Positions 30,582-38,683 of a stretch of 64,000 nucleotides of DNA are shown here, in pieces. Origin of the DNA: Primorskyibacter flagellatus (GTDB taxonomy: Bacteria; Pseudomonadota; Alphaproteobacteria; Rhodobacterales; Rhodobacteraceae). A program made the position numbers and the translations under genes. Under the pieces are notes generated by a model, which did no database searches, was not told the origin of the DNA, and worked only from the letters and a program-made list of their open reading frames with translations. Every line of letters starts with the position of its first letter. Position 1 is the stretch's first letter. The stretch is taken from NCBI RefSeq assembly GCF_900176485.1, contig NZ_FWYD01000001.1, positions 372,001 to 436,000 on the forward strand, read 5' to 3'.

Positions 30582-31094
30582 ATGCGAACTCCCCTCATCC
30601 TTCTCGCAGCAGCCGGCTTCATGGCTTCTGCAACCTCAGCGATGGCAGAACCCACTGTCGAATGCGTTTCACATAACCATAACTACAACGAATGCAAAGC
30701 CGGGCCGTTGAAAAGCCCCGTTCTCATTCGGCAGACGTCCAATTCGACCTGCATCATGAACCGGACGTGGGGCTTTAATTCCAAGACACGCCATATCTGG
30801 GTTGGAGATGGTTGCAGCGGTATCTTTGCCGACAACCACGGCTATCACCACGGAAAGACCAACACATCGGATCAAGGTGCCCGTCACTATGATAGGCACG
30901 GACACGACAATGGTGCGGCCGTCGGCGCGCTTTTGGGTGAGGTAATCATCGGCGCGATTCTGGATGATGGGAAAAAACACCATCACAAGCACCATAGCAG
31001 CAACCGTTACCCTTCAGACGGACCGGGCTTTACGGTGCCGAACGACTATAATGGCTGTCACGACATGGGTTGCCTGGTTGATCGACCAGACTGA
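30582..31094 (+). CDS. Exported DUF3011 protein, histidine-rich
   Basis: 170 residues with a signal peptide (LILLAAAGFMASATSAMA). Residues about 25-85 form a DUF3011 repeat: V-E-C-x-S start, YNECKAGPLKSPVLIRQ, then CIMNRTWGF and IWVGDGCSGIF. A glycine-rich, slightly hydrophobic segment follows (AAVGALLGEVIIGAILDDG), then a His/Lys-rich patch (KKHHHKHHSS) that could bind metal. DUF3011 proteins are periplasmic and of unknown function. It is preceded by AGAAAGGA. Confidence 0.82.
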   Translation: MRTPLILLAAAGFMASATSAMAEPTVECVSHNHNYNECKAGPLKSPVLIRQTSNSTCIMNRTWGFNSKTRHIWVGDGCSGIFADNHGYHHGKTNTSDQGARHYDRHGHDNGAAVGALLGEVIIGAILDDGKKHHHKHHSSNRYPSDGPGFTVPNDYNGCHDMGCLVDRPD

Positions 31095-31177
31095 TCTTGA
31101 AAGACCTTTGACAGAAGATCAGGGGTCCGGATCGAGATAAGGTCCAGTCCCGGGCAGGCACATGGGCGCTCTGCGCG

Positions 31178-32104
31178 CTATGTTCGGGACGGACCGGCAA
31201 ACCTCTCAGCCATGTATTCGTCCATCAGCGTACTTAACCAGTCCGCAAACGCGCTGATCATCGGGCTGGCGCTTGGTCTCTCCGGCGAGACAACAGCAAT
31301 CGGCATGGCTGCGGTGCGCTGGTCCGACATGACTTCGACCAGCGAGCCGTCCTGAAGCATCAACTGCACGTCATATGCGGGTATCTGGATGAGGCCCATT
31401 CCGGCCTTGCAGCACGCGATAAAAAGCTCGGCGCTGTTCACGCTGACCAGACACTTCATCCGGATCGACGATTCAACGCCGTTCTCGACGATCGTCCACG
31501 GTTGGTCCCGGCTGGCACGCCGCGAGGAATATCCAACTGTGATATGCCGATGCAGGTCATCCACGGTCTGCGGCACTCCGTAGCGTTGCAGATAGGCAGG
31601 GCTGGCACAGTTGAGCATTTCAAGCTCGCCGATCTTGCGTGACATCAGGTTGGAGTCCTTTTGCCGGCCCACCCGGACGACGCAATCGAACCCCTCGCCC
31701 AACAGATCGACGGGGCGGTCGGTCGAGACCAGATCGAGTTCGATATCCGGATATCGCGCGAAGAAATCCGGCAGCGCCGGAGCAACGATGTGGTGCGCGA
31801 TCCGGCTGGGCAGGCTGACGCGCAGCGCCCCCCTGGGTGCCGGACCATCCCGCGCGAACATCTGCTGCATGGATTCCGCTTCGCAGATCAGGGCGATACA
31901 TCGCTCGCGGAACGCGTGCCCGTCCGGTGTCAAGGACACCTGGCGCGTCGAGCGTTGGATCAGGCGCGTGCCCAGTTCATCTTCGAGATCCTGAATCAGC
32001 TTGGACACCGATGAACGCGCTATTTGAAGCGAGGCCGCAGCCTCGCTGAAATTCAGGGTATCCGCCACCCTCACGAATGCCCGCAGGTTCAGAAGTCTGT
32101 CCAT
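31178..32104 (-). CDS. LysR-family transcriptional regulator
   Basis: 308 residues. The winged HTH at 1-60 is LLNLRAFVRVADTLNFSEAA, then IARSSVSKLIQDLE, and the substrate-binding domain follows (RVSLPSRIAHHIVAPALPDF, VDLLGEGFDCVVRVG). It is of the CrgA/PecT-like subgroup. It is divergent from the small lipoprotein gene at 32330, with 225 bp between them, so that gene or the run after it may be its target. The effector is unknown. Confidence 0.93.
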   Translation of the reverse strand: MDRLLNLRAFVRVADTLNFSEAAASLQIARSSVSKLIQDLEDELGTRLIQRSTRQVSLTPDGHAFRERCIALICEAESMQQMFARDGPAPRGALRVSLPSRIAHHIVAPALPDFFARYPDIELDLVSTDRPVDLLGEGFDCVVRVGRQKDSNLMSRKIGELEMLNCASPAYLQRYGVPQTVDDLHRHITVGYSSRRASRDQPWTIVENGVESSIRMKCLVSVNSAELFIACCKAGMGLIQIPAYDVQLMLQDGSLVEVMSDQRTAAMPIAVVSPERPSASPMISAFADWLSTLMDEYMAERFAGPSRT

Positions 32105-32329
32105 CGGGTCCCCATTGTTCGATCATTCCGACAAGAGTTGCCGATTTTGTGGCGCGAACGTCCCTCGTAAACCACAGGTTGCAATGTCACAACGGAAAAA
32201 ATGTTCGTGAAGGACATGATTCATGGTGCCGCGCTTGCACGTTTCAAGAGCGATGCAGTGTGAACTGAAAAAACAGCCGGTCCGAATTGCAGATGTGGGC
32301 AGGTGCAACTGAAGGATTGGAGACCAGGA

Positions 32330-32587
32330 ATGCCCAGACTGACACCCATGATAGGGCTATGTGCCGCAACCGCGATCGGACTGAGCGCGTGCAGTCCCGC
32401 GCCAACACCGCAAGCGCAAGCCGCGCGTAACCACGAAGTATCCTGCCTTGCCGGCAGCGTCAGCGGTGCGCTGGTCGGGGCCGCGGTCGGCAGCCTTTTC
32501 GGCGGTGGGCTTGGCAAGGACATCCTGATTGGCGCAGGCGGCGGCATCGGTGCGAGTGAAGGTCGTCGTCTGGCCTGTGGCAGCTGA
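32330..32587 (+). CDS. Small glycine-zipper lipoprotein
   Basis: 85 residues from the ATG at 32330. The signal ends in the lipobox GLSAC (Cys about 21). The rest is a short linker, then VSGALVGAAVGSLFGGG and DILIGAGGGIG, a glycine-zipper pattern that inserts into or associates with membranes (as in SlyB-like and YMGG proteins). Followed at 22 bp by the EF-hand gene on the same strand. Confidence 0.75.
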   Translation: MPRLTPMIGLCAATAIGLSACSPAPTPQAQAARNHEVSCLAGSVSGALVGAAVGSLFGGGLGKDILIGAGGGIGASEGRRLACGS

Positions 32588-32609
32588 TGGATTTTGAGGA
32601 GTAAGACAG

Positions 32610-32957
32610 ATGAGAACAGGATTTTTGATCGCGACAGCAGTCGTAGCGCTTGTTTCAGCACCGGCCATCGCAGAGGAGTTCATCTCCGAAAGCGATTTGC
32701 AGGTGATGGACACCAACAAGGACGGCGTTGTCTCCAAGGCGGAATATGTCGCCTTCATGGATATGGCGTTCGACGCGCTGGATGACAACGGTAATGGCGG
32801 CCTGACCGCTGCGGATTTCGACGTCCTTCTGACGCCAGCAGAGTTCTCCGCAATGGACGCGAACGGTGACGGGACGGTTTCTCGTGCCGAATTTGATTTG
32901 CAGACCGCCAAGGATTTCGATGCGGCTGACAAATCTGGGACCGGCACTCTCAAGTGA
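32610..32957 (+). CDS. Exported EF-hand calcium-binding protein
   Basis: 115 residues with a signal peptide (LIATAVVALVSAPAIA). Three EF-hand loops are readable: DTNKDGVVSKAE, DDNGNGGLTAAD and DANGDGTVSRAE, the first and third with the canonical D-x-N-x-D-G pattern and a final Glu. A partial fourth loop (DKSGTGTL) ends the protein. It would bind Ca2+ in the periplasm as a calmodulin-like buffer or sensor. It forms a tight cluster with the lipoprotein genes on either side. Confidence 0.88.
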   Translation: MRTGFLIATAVVALVSAPAIAEEFISESDLQVMDTNKDGVVSKAEYVAFMDMAFDALDDNGNGGLTAADFDVLLTPAEFSAMDANGDGTVSRAEFDLQTAKDFDAADKSGTGTLK

Positions 32958-33054
32958 AGTCAAAAGCGGGCCGGCATCGTTGGCACGATTGGTGCCTTTC
33001 CGTTTCCGGAACGCCCGCCTGACTGCAAACAATTCGAAAACGAGGATACGAATA

Positions 33055-33456
33055 ATGATGAAATTGGTTGCCATCACGGCAATTCTTGCGCTTCCGCTGG
33101 CTTTAAGTGCCTGCGACGAGATCAACGAGTGGGAGGCAGAGATAGACGCGGAACAGCAGGCCGCAGATCTCAAAAAATGCAACAGTCAGGGCTTCGTAAC
33201 CGGAACCAACGCAATGGCAACGTGCATGGCCACCATCTCGAATGAACGCCAGGCCGCACAGGCCCGTGCCGAGGCAAGCTATCAGGCATCCGAAGCCAGG
33301 AAAAAGGCCAAGAAGAAAACGGATATTTCGCGTGTTCCCGCGTCGACGCGACCAACCGCTGAAAGCATGGGTGTTGATCCCGGAACAGCGAATATGACCA
33401 GATGCTCGGATGGCGCACTGCGTGAAGACTGTAGCTTCGCTCCGCTCGATTATTAA
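33055..33456 (+). CDS. Small lipoprotein of unknown function
   Basis: 133 residues from ATG 33055 (a second ATG follows directly). Lipobox LALSAC, with the cysteine near residue 20. The mature part starts with an acidic/charged helix (DEINEWEAEIDAEQQAADLKK), contains two further cysteines (KCNSQGF, ATCMATI) and an Ala/Lys-rich helix (SEARKKAKKKTD). Near the end come CSDGALREDCSF. I do not recognise the family. It lies in the run of small envelope genes before the receptor-channel gene. Confidence 0.7.
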   Translation: MMKLVAITAILALPLALSACDEINEWEAEIDAEQQAADLKKCNSQGFVTGTNAMATCMATISNERQAAQARAEASYQASEARKKAKKKTDISRVPASTRPTAESMGVDPGTANMTRCSDGALREDCSFAPLDY

Positions 33457-33599
33457 GGCATCGGATGGGACGAATCGAATTTGGCGATGCGTCGGACCTT
33501 TTCGGCAGGTCGTCAATTTTCTCCCGGAACCTTCTGGGTTCAAATCGTTTTCTTCGGGTCCGCCCCGACACCAACGCACCTACAAAAGCGGATGACGGC

Positions 33600-34751
33600 A
33601 TGACGACCAGCGACCAAATACCGATGACAGCAAAAACCCGGCGGGGGCCGTTGCGACAATACACAGTCACCGCGCTGGCTCTATGCATGTTGGCGCTGAT
33701 TGTCCTGCCGGGGTTTGCCGTCGCGCAGAATGCTACCGGGGTTACGCGGGAGACCGTCAAGATAGGGCTTTATGAAAGCCCGCCCTTCGTGATGGCGGGA
33801 TCCAGTGAAAACCCAAGCGGCATGGCGGTCGACCTTTGGGAGAAGCTCGCCGAAGGCCTTGAGATCACATCCGACTATACCGTCTATCCATCCATGTCCG
33901 AACTGAGGAAGGCGACACAGCGCGGCGACGTTGGTGTCGCCGTCACGAATATGACCGTGACCCACGAACGCGCCAAGACGGTGGATTTCACCCATCCTTG
34001 GTTCGACGGTGGCATGAGGATCCTGACGAACCAGACAGCCGATACCGGTCTGGCCGCGGTTATCCGGGGGCTGTCGTCGGCGGGACACCTCAAGGCCTAT
34101 GGCTGGCTGGCCCTTGTGATCGTCCTGTCCACGCTGGGACTGACGTTCTTCGACCGCCGTTTCGATCCCGAGTTTCCCAAGCGGTGGCGCGACGGGGTCG
34201 CCAACAGCTTTCACAACGTGATGTCCGTGGTCACCTCGGGGCGTATTCCGTCGCGCAAAAACCTGTTCGGCTGGGTCGGGCGCATCTGGTCCGCGATCTG
34301 GCTGGTCTGCGGGATCGGCGTGCTTGCCTATGTCACGTCCACCGTGACCAGCGTGATGACCACGCTTGCCATCACCGGAACGATCACCGGGCCGGGTGAC
34401 CTTCCCGGCCTGACGGTGGGTGTTTTCGAAGGGACCGTGGAGGAAGAGTTTGCAGTGACCATGGGGCTGGATACGCACTCCTATCCGGGGATCGAGTCCG
34501 CGGTCACCGCCCTCGGAGCCGGCACGATCTCCGCGGTCATCGGCGATGCGCCGGTTCTGGAATACTACGTCAAGATCAACCCCGGTCTGGGTCTGGACGT
34601 CGTTGGCCCGATATTCGAGCCGGACAAATACGCATTTGCCCTCGAACCGGGCAGCCCTTTGCGAAAGCCGATTACCGTCCAGCTTCTGGCCCTCAAGGAA
34701 GACGGGACAATCGACCAGCTGAAGCGCGACTATTTCGGGGATGCATGGTGA
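33600..34751 (+). CDS. Prokaryotic ionotropic glutamate-receptor-like channel (GluR0 architecture)
   Basis: 383 residues from the ATG at 33600 (in-frame ATG at 33624 also possible). After a signal peptide comes lobe 1 of an amino-acid-binding protein (VKIGLYESPPFVM, MTVTHERAKTVDFTHPWF). Then TM1 (about 166-184), a re-entrant pore segment (about 200-215) and TM2 (about 229-255), followed by lobe 2 (GPGDLPGLTVGVFEGT onward). A binding protein split by a two-segment pore is the hallmark of GluR0-type ligand-gated channels. The pore loop reads MSVVTSGRIPS rather than TVGYGD, so K+ selectivity is not supported. Ligand unknown; tetramer assumed from the family. Confidence 0.87.
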   Translation: MTTSDQIPMTAKTRRGPLRQYTVTALALCMLALIVLPGFAVAQNATGVTRETVKIGLYESPPFVMAGSSENPSGMAVDLWEKLAEGLEITSDYTVYPSMSELRKATQRGDVGVAVTNMTVTHERAKTVDFTHPWFDGGMRILTNQTADTGLAAVIRGLSSAGHLKAYGWLALVIVLSTLGLTFFDRRFDPEFPKRWRDGVANSFHNVMSVVTSGRIPSRKNLFGWVGRIWSAIWLVCGIGVLAYVTSTVTSVMTTLAITGTITGPGDLPGLTVGVFEGTVEEEFAVTMGLDTHSYPGIESAVTALGAGTISAVIGDAPVLEYYVKINPGLGLDVVGPIFEPDKYAFALEPGSPLRKPITVQLLALKEDGTIDQLKRDYFGDAW

Positions 34752-34770
34752 GAAATCCGCGGTGCAAACG

Positions 34771-35349
34771 ATGAGCCACAGCGCGGATGCCTATTTCCAT
34801 GTGCGGGTTCTGATCGGCCTTGTCACCGGCCTTGGCCTGACACGATTGCTGAACGGTCTGTCACGGTTCGTCCAGCATCCCAGCCGCACGCAGATACACC
34901 CGGCGCATCTGGCGTGGACCTTGTTCATGCTGATCTACATCATCCACTTCTGGTGGTTCGAATTCGGCCTGTCGGTCATCGAGCGCTGGGAATTCGAGCA
35001 TTACGCCTTTGTCATTGGTTACGCAGCGTTGCTGTTTTTCATAACAACGCTGCTGTTTCCGGACCGGATGGAGGACTATTCCGGGTTCGCGGAATATTTC
35101 ACATCCCGCGCCGGGTGGTTCTTCGCCTTGCTCGCGCTGGTTTTTGTCGTCGACATGCTCGACACATTGGTGAAAGGACGCGCCCATTTCACCGGGCTTG
35201 GGCCCTGGTATCCGGTGCGGCAGATCGGCCTGGCGATGCTGTGCTGTATTGCCATCTTCATCCGGAACGGACGGCTTCACCTGGTATTCGGCTTGATCGC
35301 CATCCTTGCCGAGCTTTGGTGGATCGGTTCCAAATTCCGGTTTCTTTAA
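34771..35349 (+). CDS. Conserved membrane protein of unknown function
   Basis: 192 residues from the ATG at 34771; an ATG at 34741 that overlaps the receptor-channel gene would add ten polar residues. Five likely membrane segments are seen: GLVTGLGLTRLL region, WTLFMLIYIIHFWWFEF, YAFVIGYAALLFFITTLLF, WFFALLALVFVVDML, and a C-terminal pair. The N terminus AYFHVRVLIGLVTGLGLTRL recalls a small proteobacterial membrane family without known role. Its close position behind the receptor-channel gene suggests co-transcription. Confidence 0.75.
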   Translation: MSHSADAYFHVRVLIGLVTGLGLTRLLNGLSRFVQHPSRTQIHPAHLAWTLFMLIYIIHFWWFEFGLSVIERWEFEHYAFVIGYAALLFFITTLLFPDRMEDYSGFAEYFTSRAGWFFALLALVFVVDMLDTLVKGRAHFTGLGPWYPVRQIGLAMLCCIAIFIRNGRLHLVFGLIAILAELWWIGSKFRFL

Positions 35350-35379
35350 CTGTCCGACGAGCGGTCAAGGAGAAAGAGT

Positions 35380-35838
35380 ATGGCAAGCCTGCACGATCTG
35401 AAAGGCACCAAGGTGGCCATTGCCCTCGCGCTGCTGACCGCCATTGCGGCCTCTGCGGCAGACCCGGAAACGATCCGCATCGGGATTTCCCACTCGGACG
35501 CCACGATGGAAAAGCTCGACCAATCGTCAGAGCGGGTGATCGTAAGCGAAATCTATTCGGCAGCCCCCGCAGGCGACGGCAAATTGGAAACGAACGATAC
35601 CGGCATGATCAGCCTTGGAGCGGACGCGTTGCAGATCTCGCCGCCGCAGGGCGATTTGGCCGTCTCTATCGCCGGGCTCATTCTTCCGGATCCCGTCGAC
35701 ATCAAAGGTGCCATCGCGGTCAACATCAACATCTTTTCGGCGCGCCGAAGCGGCGCCGGACATGATGACTGGCAACGCGGCGGTTGTTGCGGATTGATCC
35801 GATCGGACAATAGCGACATCCACGCTGCGCTCAGTTAG
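35380..35838 (+). CDS. Exported hypothetical protein
   Basis: 152 residues. A signal-like segment (TKVAIALALLTAIAASAA) is followed by a probably beta-rich domain (RVIVSEIYSAAPAGDG, DTGMISLGADALQIS, PVDIKGAIAVNINIF). I do not recognise the family. The last 30 residues (ARRSGAGHDDWQRGGCCG) look less regular than the rest, so a recent frameshift near the end is possible but not proven. Preceded by AGGAGAAAGAG and followed at 16 bp by an LprI-like gene. Confidence 0.6.
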   Translation: MASLHDLKGTKVAIALALLTAIAASAADPETIRIGISHSDATMEKLDQSSERVIVSEIYSAAPAGDGKLETNDTGMISLGADALQISPPQGDLAVSIAGLILPDPVDIKGAIAVNINIFSARRSGAGHDDWQRGGCCGLIRSDNSDIHAALS

Positions 35839-35854
35839 GAAAGGACACTGAAAA

Positions 35855-36250
35855 ATGACGAGAACCCGGCTTGCCATTGCCTTCGCGGCGGCCCTTTTTT
35901 CAACCGGTGCCAATGCCCAATCGAACTGTAGCTATGCGGCCGATCAAGCCAGCCTCAATCGGTGCGCGGACCAGGCATTGAAGGCCGCCGATGCGACTCT
36001 CAACCGGACCTACAAGGCGCTCATGCGACAGCTTGCTGCGCCCAGCCAGCAAAGGTTGAAAAAGGCGCAACGGGCATGGATTGCCTACAAGGATGCACAA
36101 TGTGCCTTCGAGGCAGAACCTTATCTTGACGGCAGCATCCATCCGATGGTTCTTGCCAACTGTCTGGAGGCGGTCACAACGTCGCAAACCGACTTGTTGG
36201 AGAAACATCTTTATTGTGAAGAAGGCGATGTTTCCTGTGTCCGTCAGTAG
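35855..36250 (+). CDS. Exported LprI-like (DUF1311) protein, possible lysozyme inhibitor
   Basis: 131 residues with a signal peptide (RLAIAFAAALFSTGANA). Mature sequence: CSYAADQASLNRCADQAL, LNRTYKALMRQL, LKKAQRAWIAYKDAQC and a last Cys pair, the pattern of the LprI/DUF1311 family of small helical, cysteine-bridged periplasmic proteins. LprI of Mycobacterium inhibits lysozyme; for most members the role is unknown. AGGAAAGGA lies upstream. Last intact gene before the transposase debris. Confidence 0.82.
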   Translation: MTRTRLAIAFAAALFSTGANAQSNCSYAADQASLNRCADQALKAADATLNRTYKALMRQLAAPSQQRLKKAQRAWIAYKDAQCAFEAEPYLDGSIHPMVLANCLEAVTTSQTDLLEKHLYCEEGDVSCVRQ

Positions 36251-36356
36251 CGGAAAGGAATAGTCCTGATCGGGTTCTCGCGCAGGTCCTCAAGTGGAAT
36301 GCGCCCCAGAAAAGTCGTTCTCTACTTGAGGAATTTCCCCGATTTTTTGCGAAGGG

Positions 36357-36640
36357 CTGTCCAACGCCGAACGCAGACGCCGCTTGGTCGAGACAATCCG
36401 CCTCTACGCACGGGCGTCCCTGCTGATCGTGGTCGAGATCGGCTACCTGCCCATTCCCCAGGGCCGCGCGAACCTGTTCTTCCAGCTCGGTCAACGCGCG
36501 CTAAGAAAAAGACGCCATGGTCCTCAAATCCAAGCGCGGCTTCGCCGAATGGGGCGAGGTCGTTGGCGGTCCGGTCGTCGCCACTGCGCTTCTGGATCGG
36601 CTCCTGGGACACCGACACTTACCGTCCAACAGGAGCTAAA
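36357..36640 (+). pseudogene. IS21-family IstB (ATP-binding helper) remnant, frameshifted
   Basis: Frame 1 gives LSNAERRRRLVETIRLYARA, LLIVVEIGYLPIPQG and RANLFFQLGQRAL. After a frameshift near 36510 another frame continues with MVLKSKRGFAEWGEVVGGPV and VATALLDRLLGH, then a stop at 36640. This order is the C-terminal half of IstB, the AAA+ partner of the IS21 transposase. The Walker B aspartate (usually VDEIGY) is changed to Val. No istA or N-terminal half is visible, so it is a decayed fragment. Confidence 0.85.
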
Positions 36641-36780
36641 ACGCCGCATCGAAAAGGTCGGGCTGTTTCCGAACGAGGATTCTCCGGAACGGCTGACAAG
36701 CGCCATGCTGGTCGAGATCGCCGATAAATGGGACGCCGAAACCAAAGCCTACATCAAATGGGAATGCCAGGATGCACGAT
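36627..36780 (+). pseudogene. IS256/mutator-type transposase C-terminal remnant
   Basis: In one frame, ELKRRIEKVGLFPNEDSPER, LTSAMLVEIADKWD and YIKWE follow each other. This resembles the end of IS256-family transposases, which typically read LKRR-x-R-V-x-x-F-P-N-E-x-S-x-x-R-L and then a short hydrophobic/acidic tail. Only about 50 residues remain, directly abutting the istB remnant. The frame then runs on without recognisable sequence. Confidence 0.7.
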
Positions 36781-37006
36781 CACACCCGCGCCGAATTTCC
36801 AGACGACACGTTGCTCAATCGGTTTGCTCTCGGGCGTGGATACTGAAAAACAGTGGGGCAAAGGTCAGTCGGCCCTCACATCATAATGAGGGATTTCGGG
36901 GAAAGGCAGGTCAGCGGCTCTTTGATGAACCGTGCTGCCTGACATGGTGAGTAACAGATCGGTCAGGCGTTATCAAAGGCCCCAATCGTCGATAGCGATG
37001 TAAGGA
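36781..37006. other. Non-coding stretch after transposase remnants
   Basis: No convincing gene. Sequence up to about 36950 may be further insertion-sequence debris, but I cannot assign it. Confidence 0.4.
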
Positions 37007-37639
37007 TCAGGCCTGTTGACCCAGCTCTTCGATGACTTTGGTCCATAGCTCCGCCGATTGCGCGCCCGGCACGGCATGTTTGCGGTCCACGATGAAAGTC
37101 GGCACCGAAGTCACGCCCATCTCGCGGGCTGCCGCGTCACGGTTGCGGATCTCGTCCACATCGGCATCGGAATGCATCAACCGCATCACCACGGATGCGT
37201 CCATGCCGCATGCGTCAGCAATATCCGCCAGCACTTCGCGGTTGCCAATATCACGACCCTCTTGGAAATAAGCTCGAAACAACGAGGAGACGATGGCGGT
37301 CTGCCGTCCTTCGATGCCACCCCAATGGATCAAGCGATGCGCATCCAGCGTATTGGGCGTGCGAGTGATGCCTTCGAGGTTCAGATCCAGCCCCGCGGCC
37401 TTGGCATGTTCGCCAACCGGCATATAGGCCTTCACCGCGCCTTCCTTGCCGCCAAACTTGCCCTCCAGGTACGCGCGCCGGTCCATCCCTTCTGCGGGCA
37501 TGTCGGGGTTCAGCTGGAACGGATGCCACTCAATCTCGAACGGATGGTTGAGGTTTTTCTCCAACGCGCGATCCAGTTGCGCCTTGCCGATATAGCACCA
37601 GGGGCAGATCGGATCGGACATAATATCGAGCTTAACCAT
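37007..37639 (-). CDS. DsbA-family oxidoreductase (FrnE-like / HCCA isomerase fold)
   Basis: 210 residues from the ATG at 37639. It begins MVKLDIMSDPICPWCYIGKA, with the CPWC active-site motif of the FrnE branch of the DsbA fold. The cis-proline loop is in GVTSVPTFIVD, and the helical insert has EGITRTPNTLDAHRL. There is no signal peptide, so it is a cytoplasmic thiol oxidoreductase or isomerase. It closes the accessory region. Confidence 0.92.
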   Translation of the reverse strand: MVKLDIMSDPICPWCYIGKAQLDRALEKNLNHPFEIEWHPFQLNPDMPAEGMDRRAYLEGKFGGKEGAVKAYMPVGEHAKAAGLDLNLEGITRTPNTLDAHRLIHWGGIEGRQTAIVSSLFRAYFQEGRDIGNREVLADIADACGMDASVVMRLMHSDADVDEIRNRDAAAREMGVTSVPTFIVDRKHAVPGAQSAELWTKVIEELGQQA

Positions 37640-38683
37640 CCAGTTGGCCTTGAATTGGTCGGGCAGCGCACGACGCAGGATCTTTCCATTGACCCCGCCG
37701 GGAAGCGCGACCATGTGCCGATAAAGGCGCTGCTGCTTGTAACCTGCAAGACAAGATAGCGCAAACTGAATGGCCGCTATGAAAGCAAGGCACCTTGCAG
37801 CGTATAGATTTGAAGCAAGAAGGTTACGATTTCAGGAATACCCTACACAGGAATATTAAAATAAGTTGAAGTATCGCGTGTGAAAGAACGAGGATGAGCG
37901 CATGGAAAGTTTCCGGAATTAACGCCGCTCATCTCTTGTGCTCTTGTCATATGTGCCGGGGAATACCGCGAGGGACGTCAAAGTGCTGCACTCGCAACTG
38001 ATCGTTGTTGTCGTATTGGCATCGCTTCCTTGATCATGCGGGTCATGTGCTTGACCTGGCCCTGCGTCGTAAAAATCGTCGTCCGGACTGTTTTCTGATC
38101 TGCACGGCGCCACGGAGGGTTTGGTGTCGTCAAATGCAGGTGACGGGCAGCGCCTACACGCAGGCCCGCAAGAACAGCAACGCGCAGAAATGGGCGCATC
38201 TGACGACATTCGAGAGATGCGCGAATATCCTTGGCGCGGCGGATTCGCCGGACACCGACCTTTTTCCGAACTGTAACAATACTGGATTGCCCTATGAATA
38301 CCCGCGTGAGGCGGTGGCCACGGACAGCCAGCGCGGCCCGATGCTGGAGCGCCCCCGCCACCGTGTGCGCCATGGCCGACCCGGACTTTGGCCCGGACGG
38401 ACTGCGCGCCCGCTGAGCGGTTACATGGCCCGCTACACTCCGCGCCGCGCTTCGGTGTCGTGCGGGGACAATCCCTTGAAAGGCCAGTGAAAGGGGTGAT
38501 CGCAGATCAGAGTTAACCGGATCTTAAAAACCGTTTGCTGTAAATATCTCTGTAAAGCACTGCCAATATCTTTGTCACGCTACGCACGCTTTCGTCGGAA
38601 TCGGTCCGCGCGGCACAAACCGTTGACCCAAAACGGGAACAAGGGTAGAACAAATCAAGATAAACGAGGTGGAGTGGCAAGAA
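37640..38683. other. About 1 kb without convincing genes
   Basis: The first third (to about 37920) is AT-richer than its surroundings; the rest is GC-rich with overlapping open frames in several phases, none resembling a known family. An inverted repeat GATGAGCG (37893-37900) / CGCTCATC (37926-37933) encloses a small GGAAA-G-TTTCC palindrome. The lexA promoter and SOS box lie at the right end. The stretch probably represents decayed DNA at the edge of the accessory region. Confidence 0.5.
38637..38651 (+). promoter_or_regulatory. LexA (SOS) box of lexA
   Basis: GAAC-AAGGGTA-GAAC is an exact match to the alphaproteobacterial SOS operator GAAC-N7-GAAC. It lies 33 bp before the lexA start codon, as expected for autoregulation. 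Confidence 0.9.

Noticed and set aside
38005-38490. Plus-strand frame of 161 residues in the gene-poor stretch
   Set aside because: No family resemblance, no good ribosome-binding site, and competing frames of similar length in other phases.
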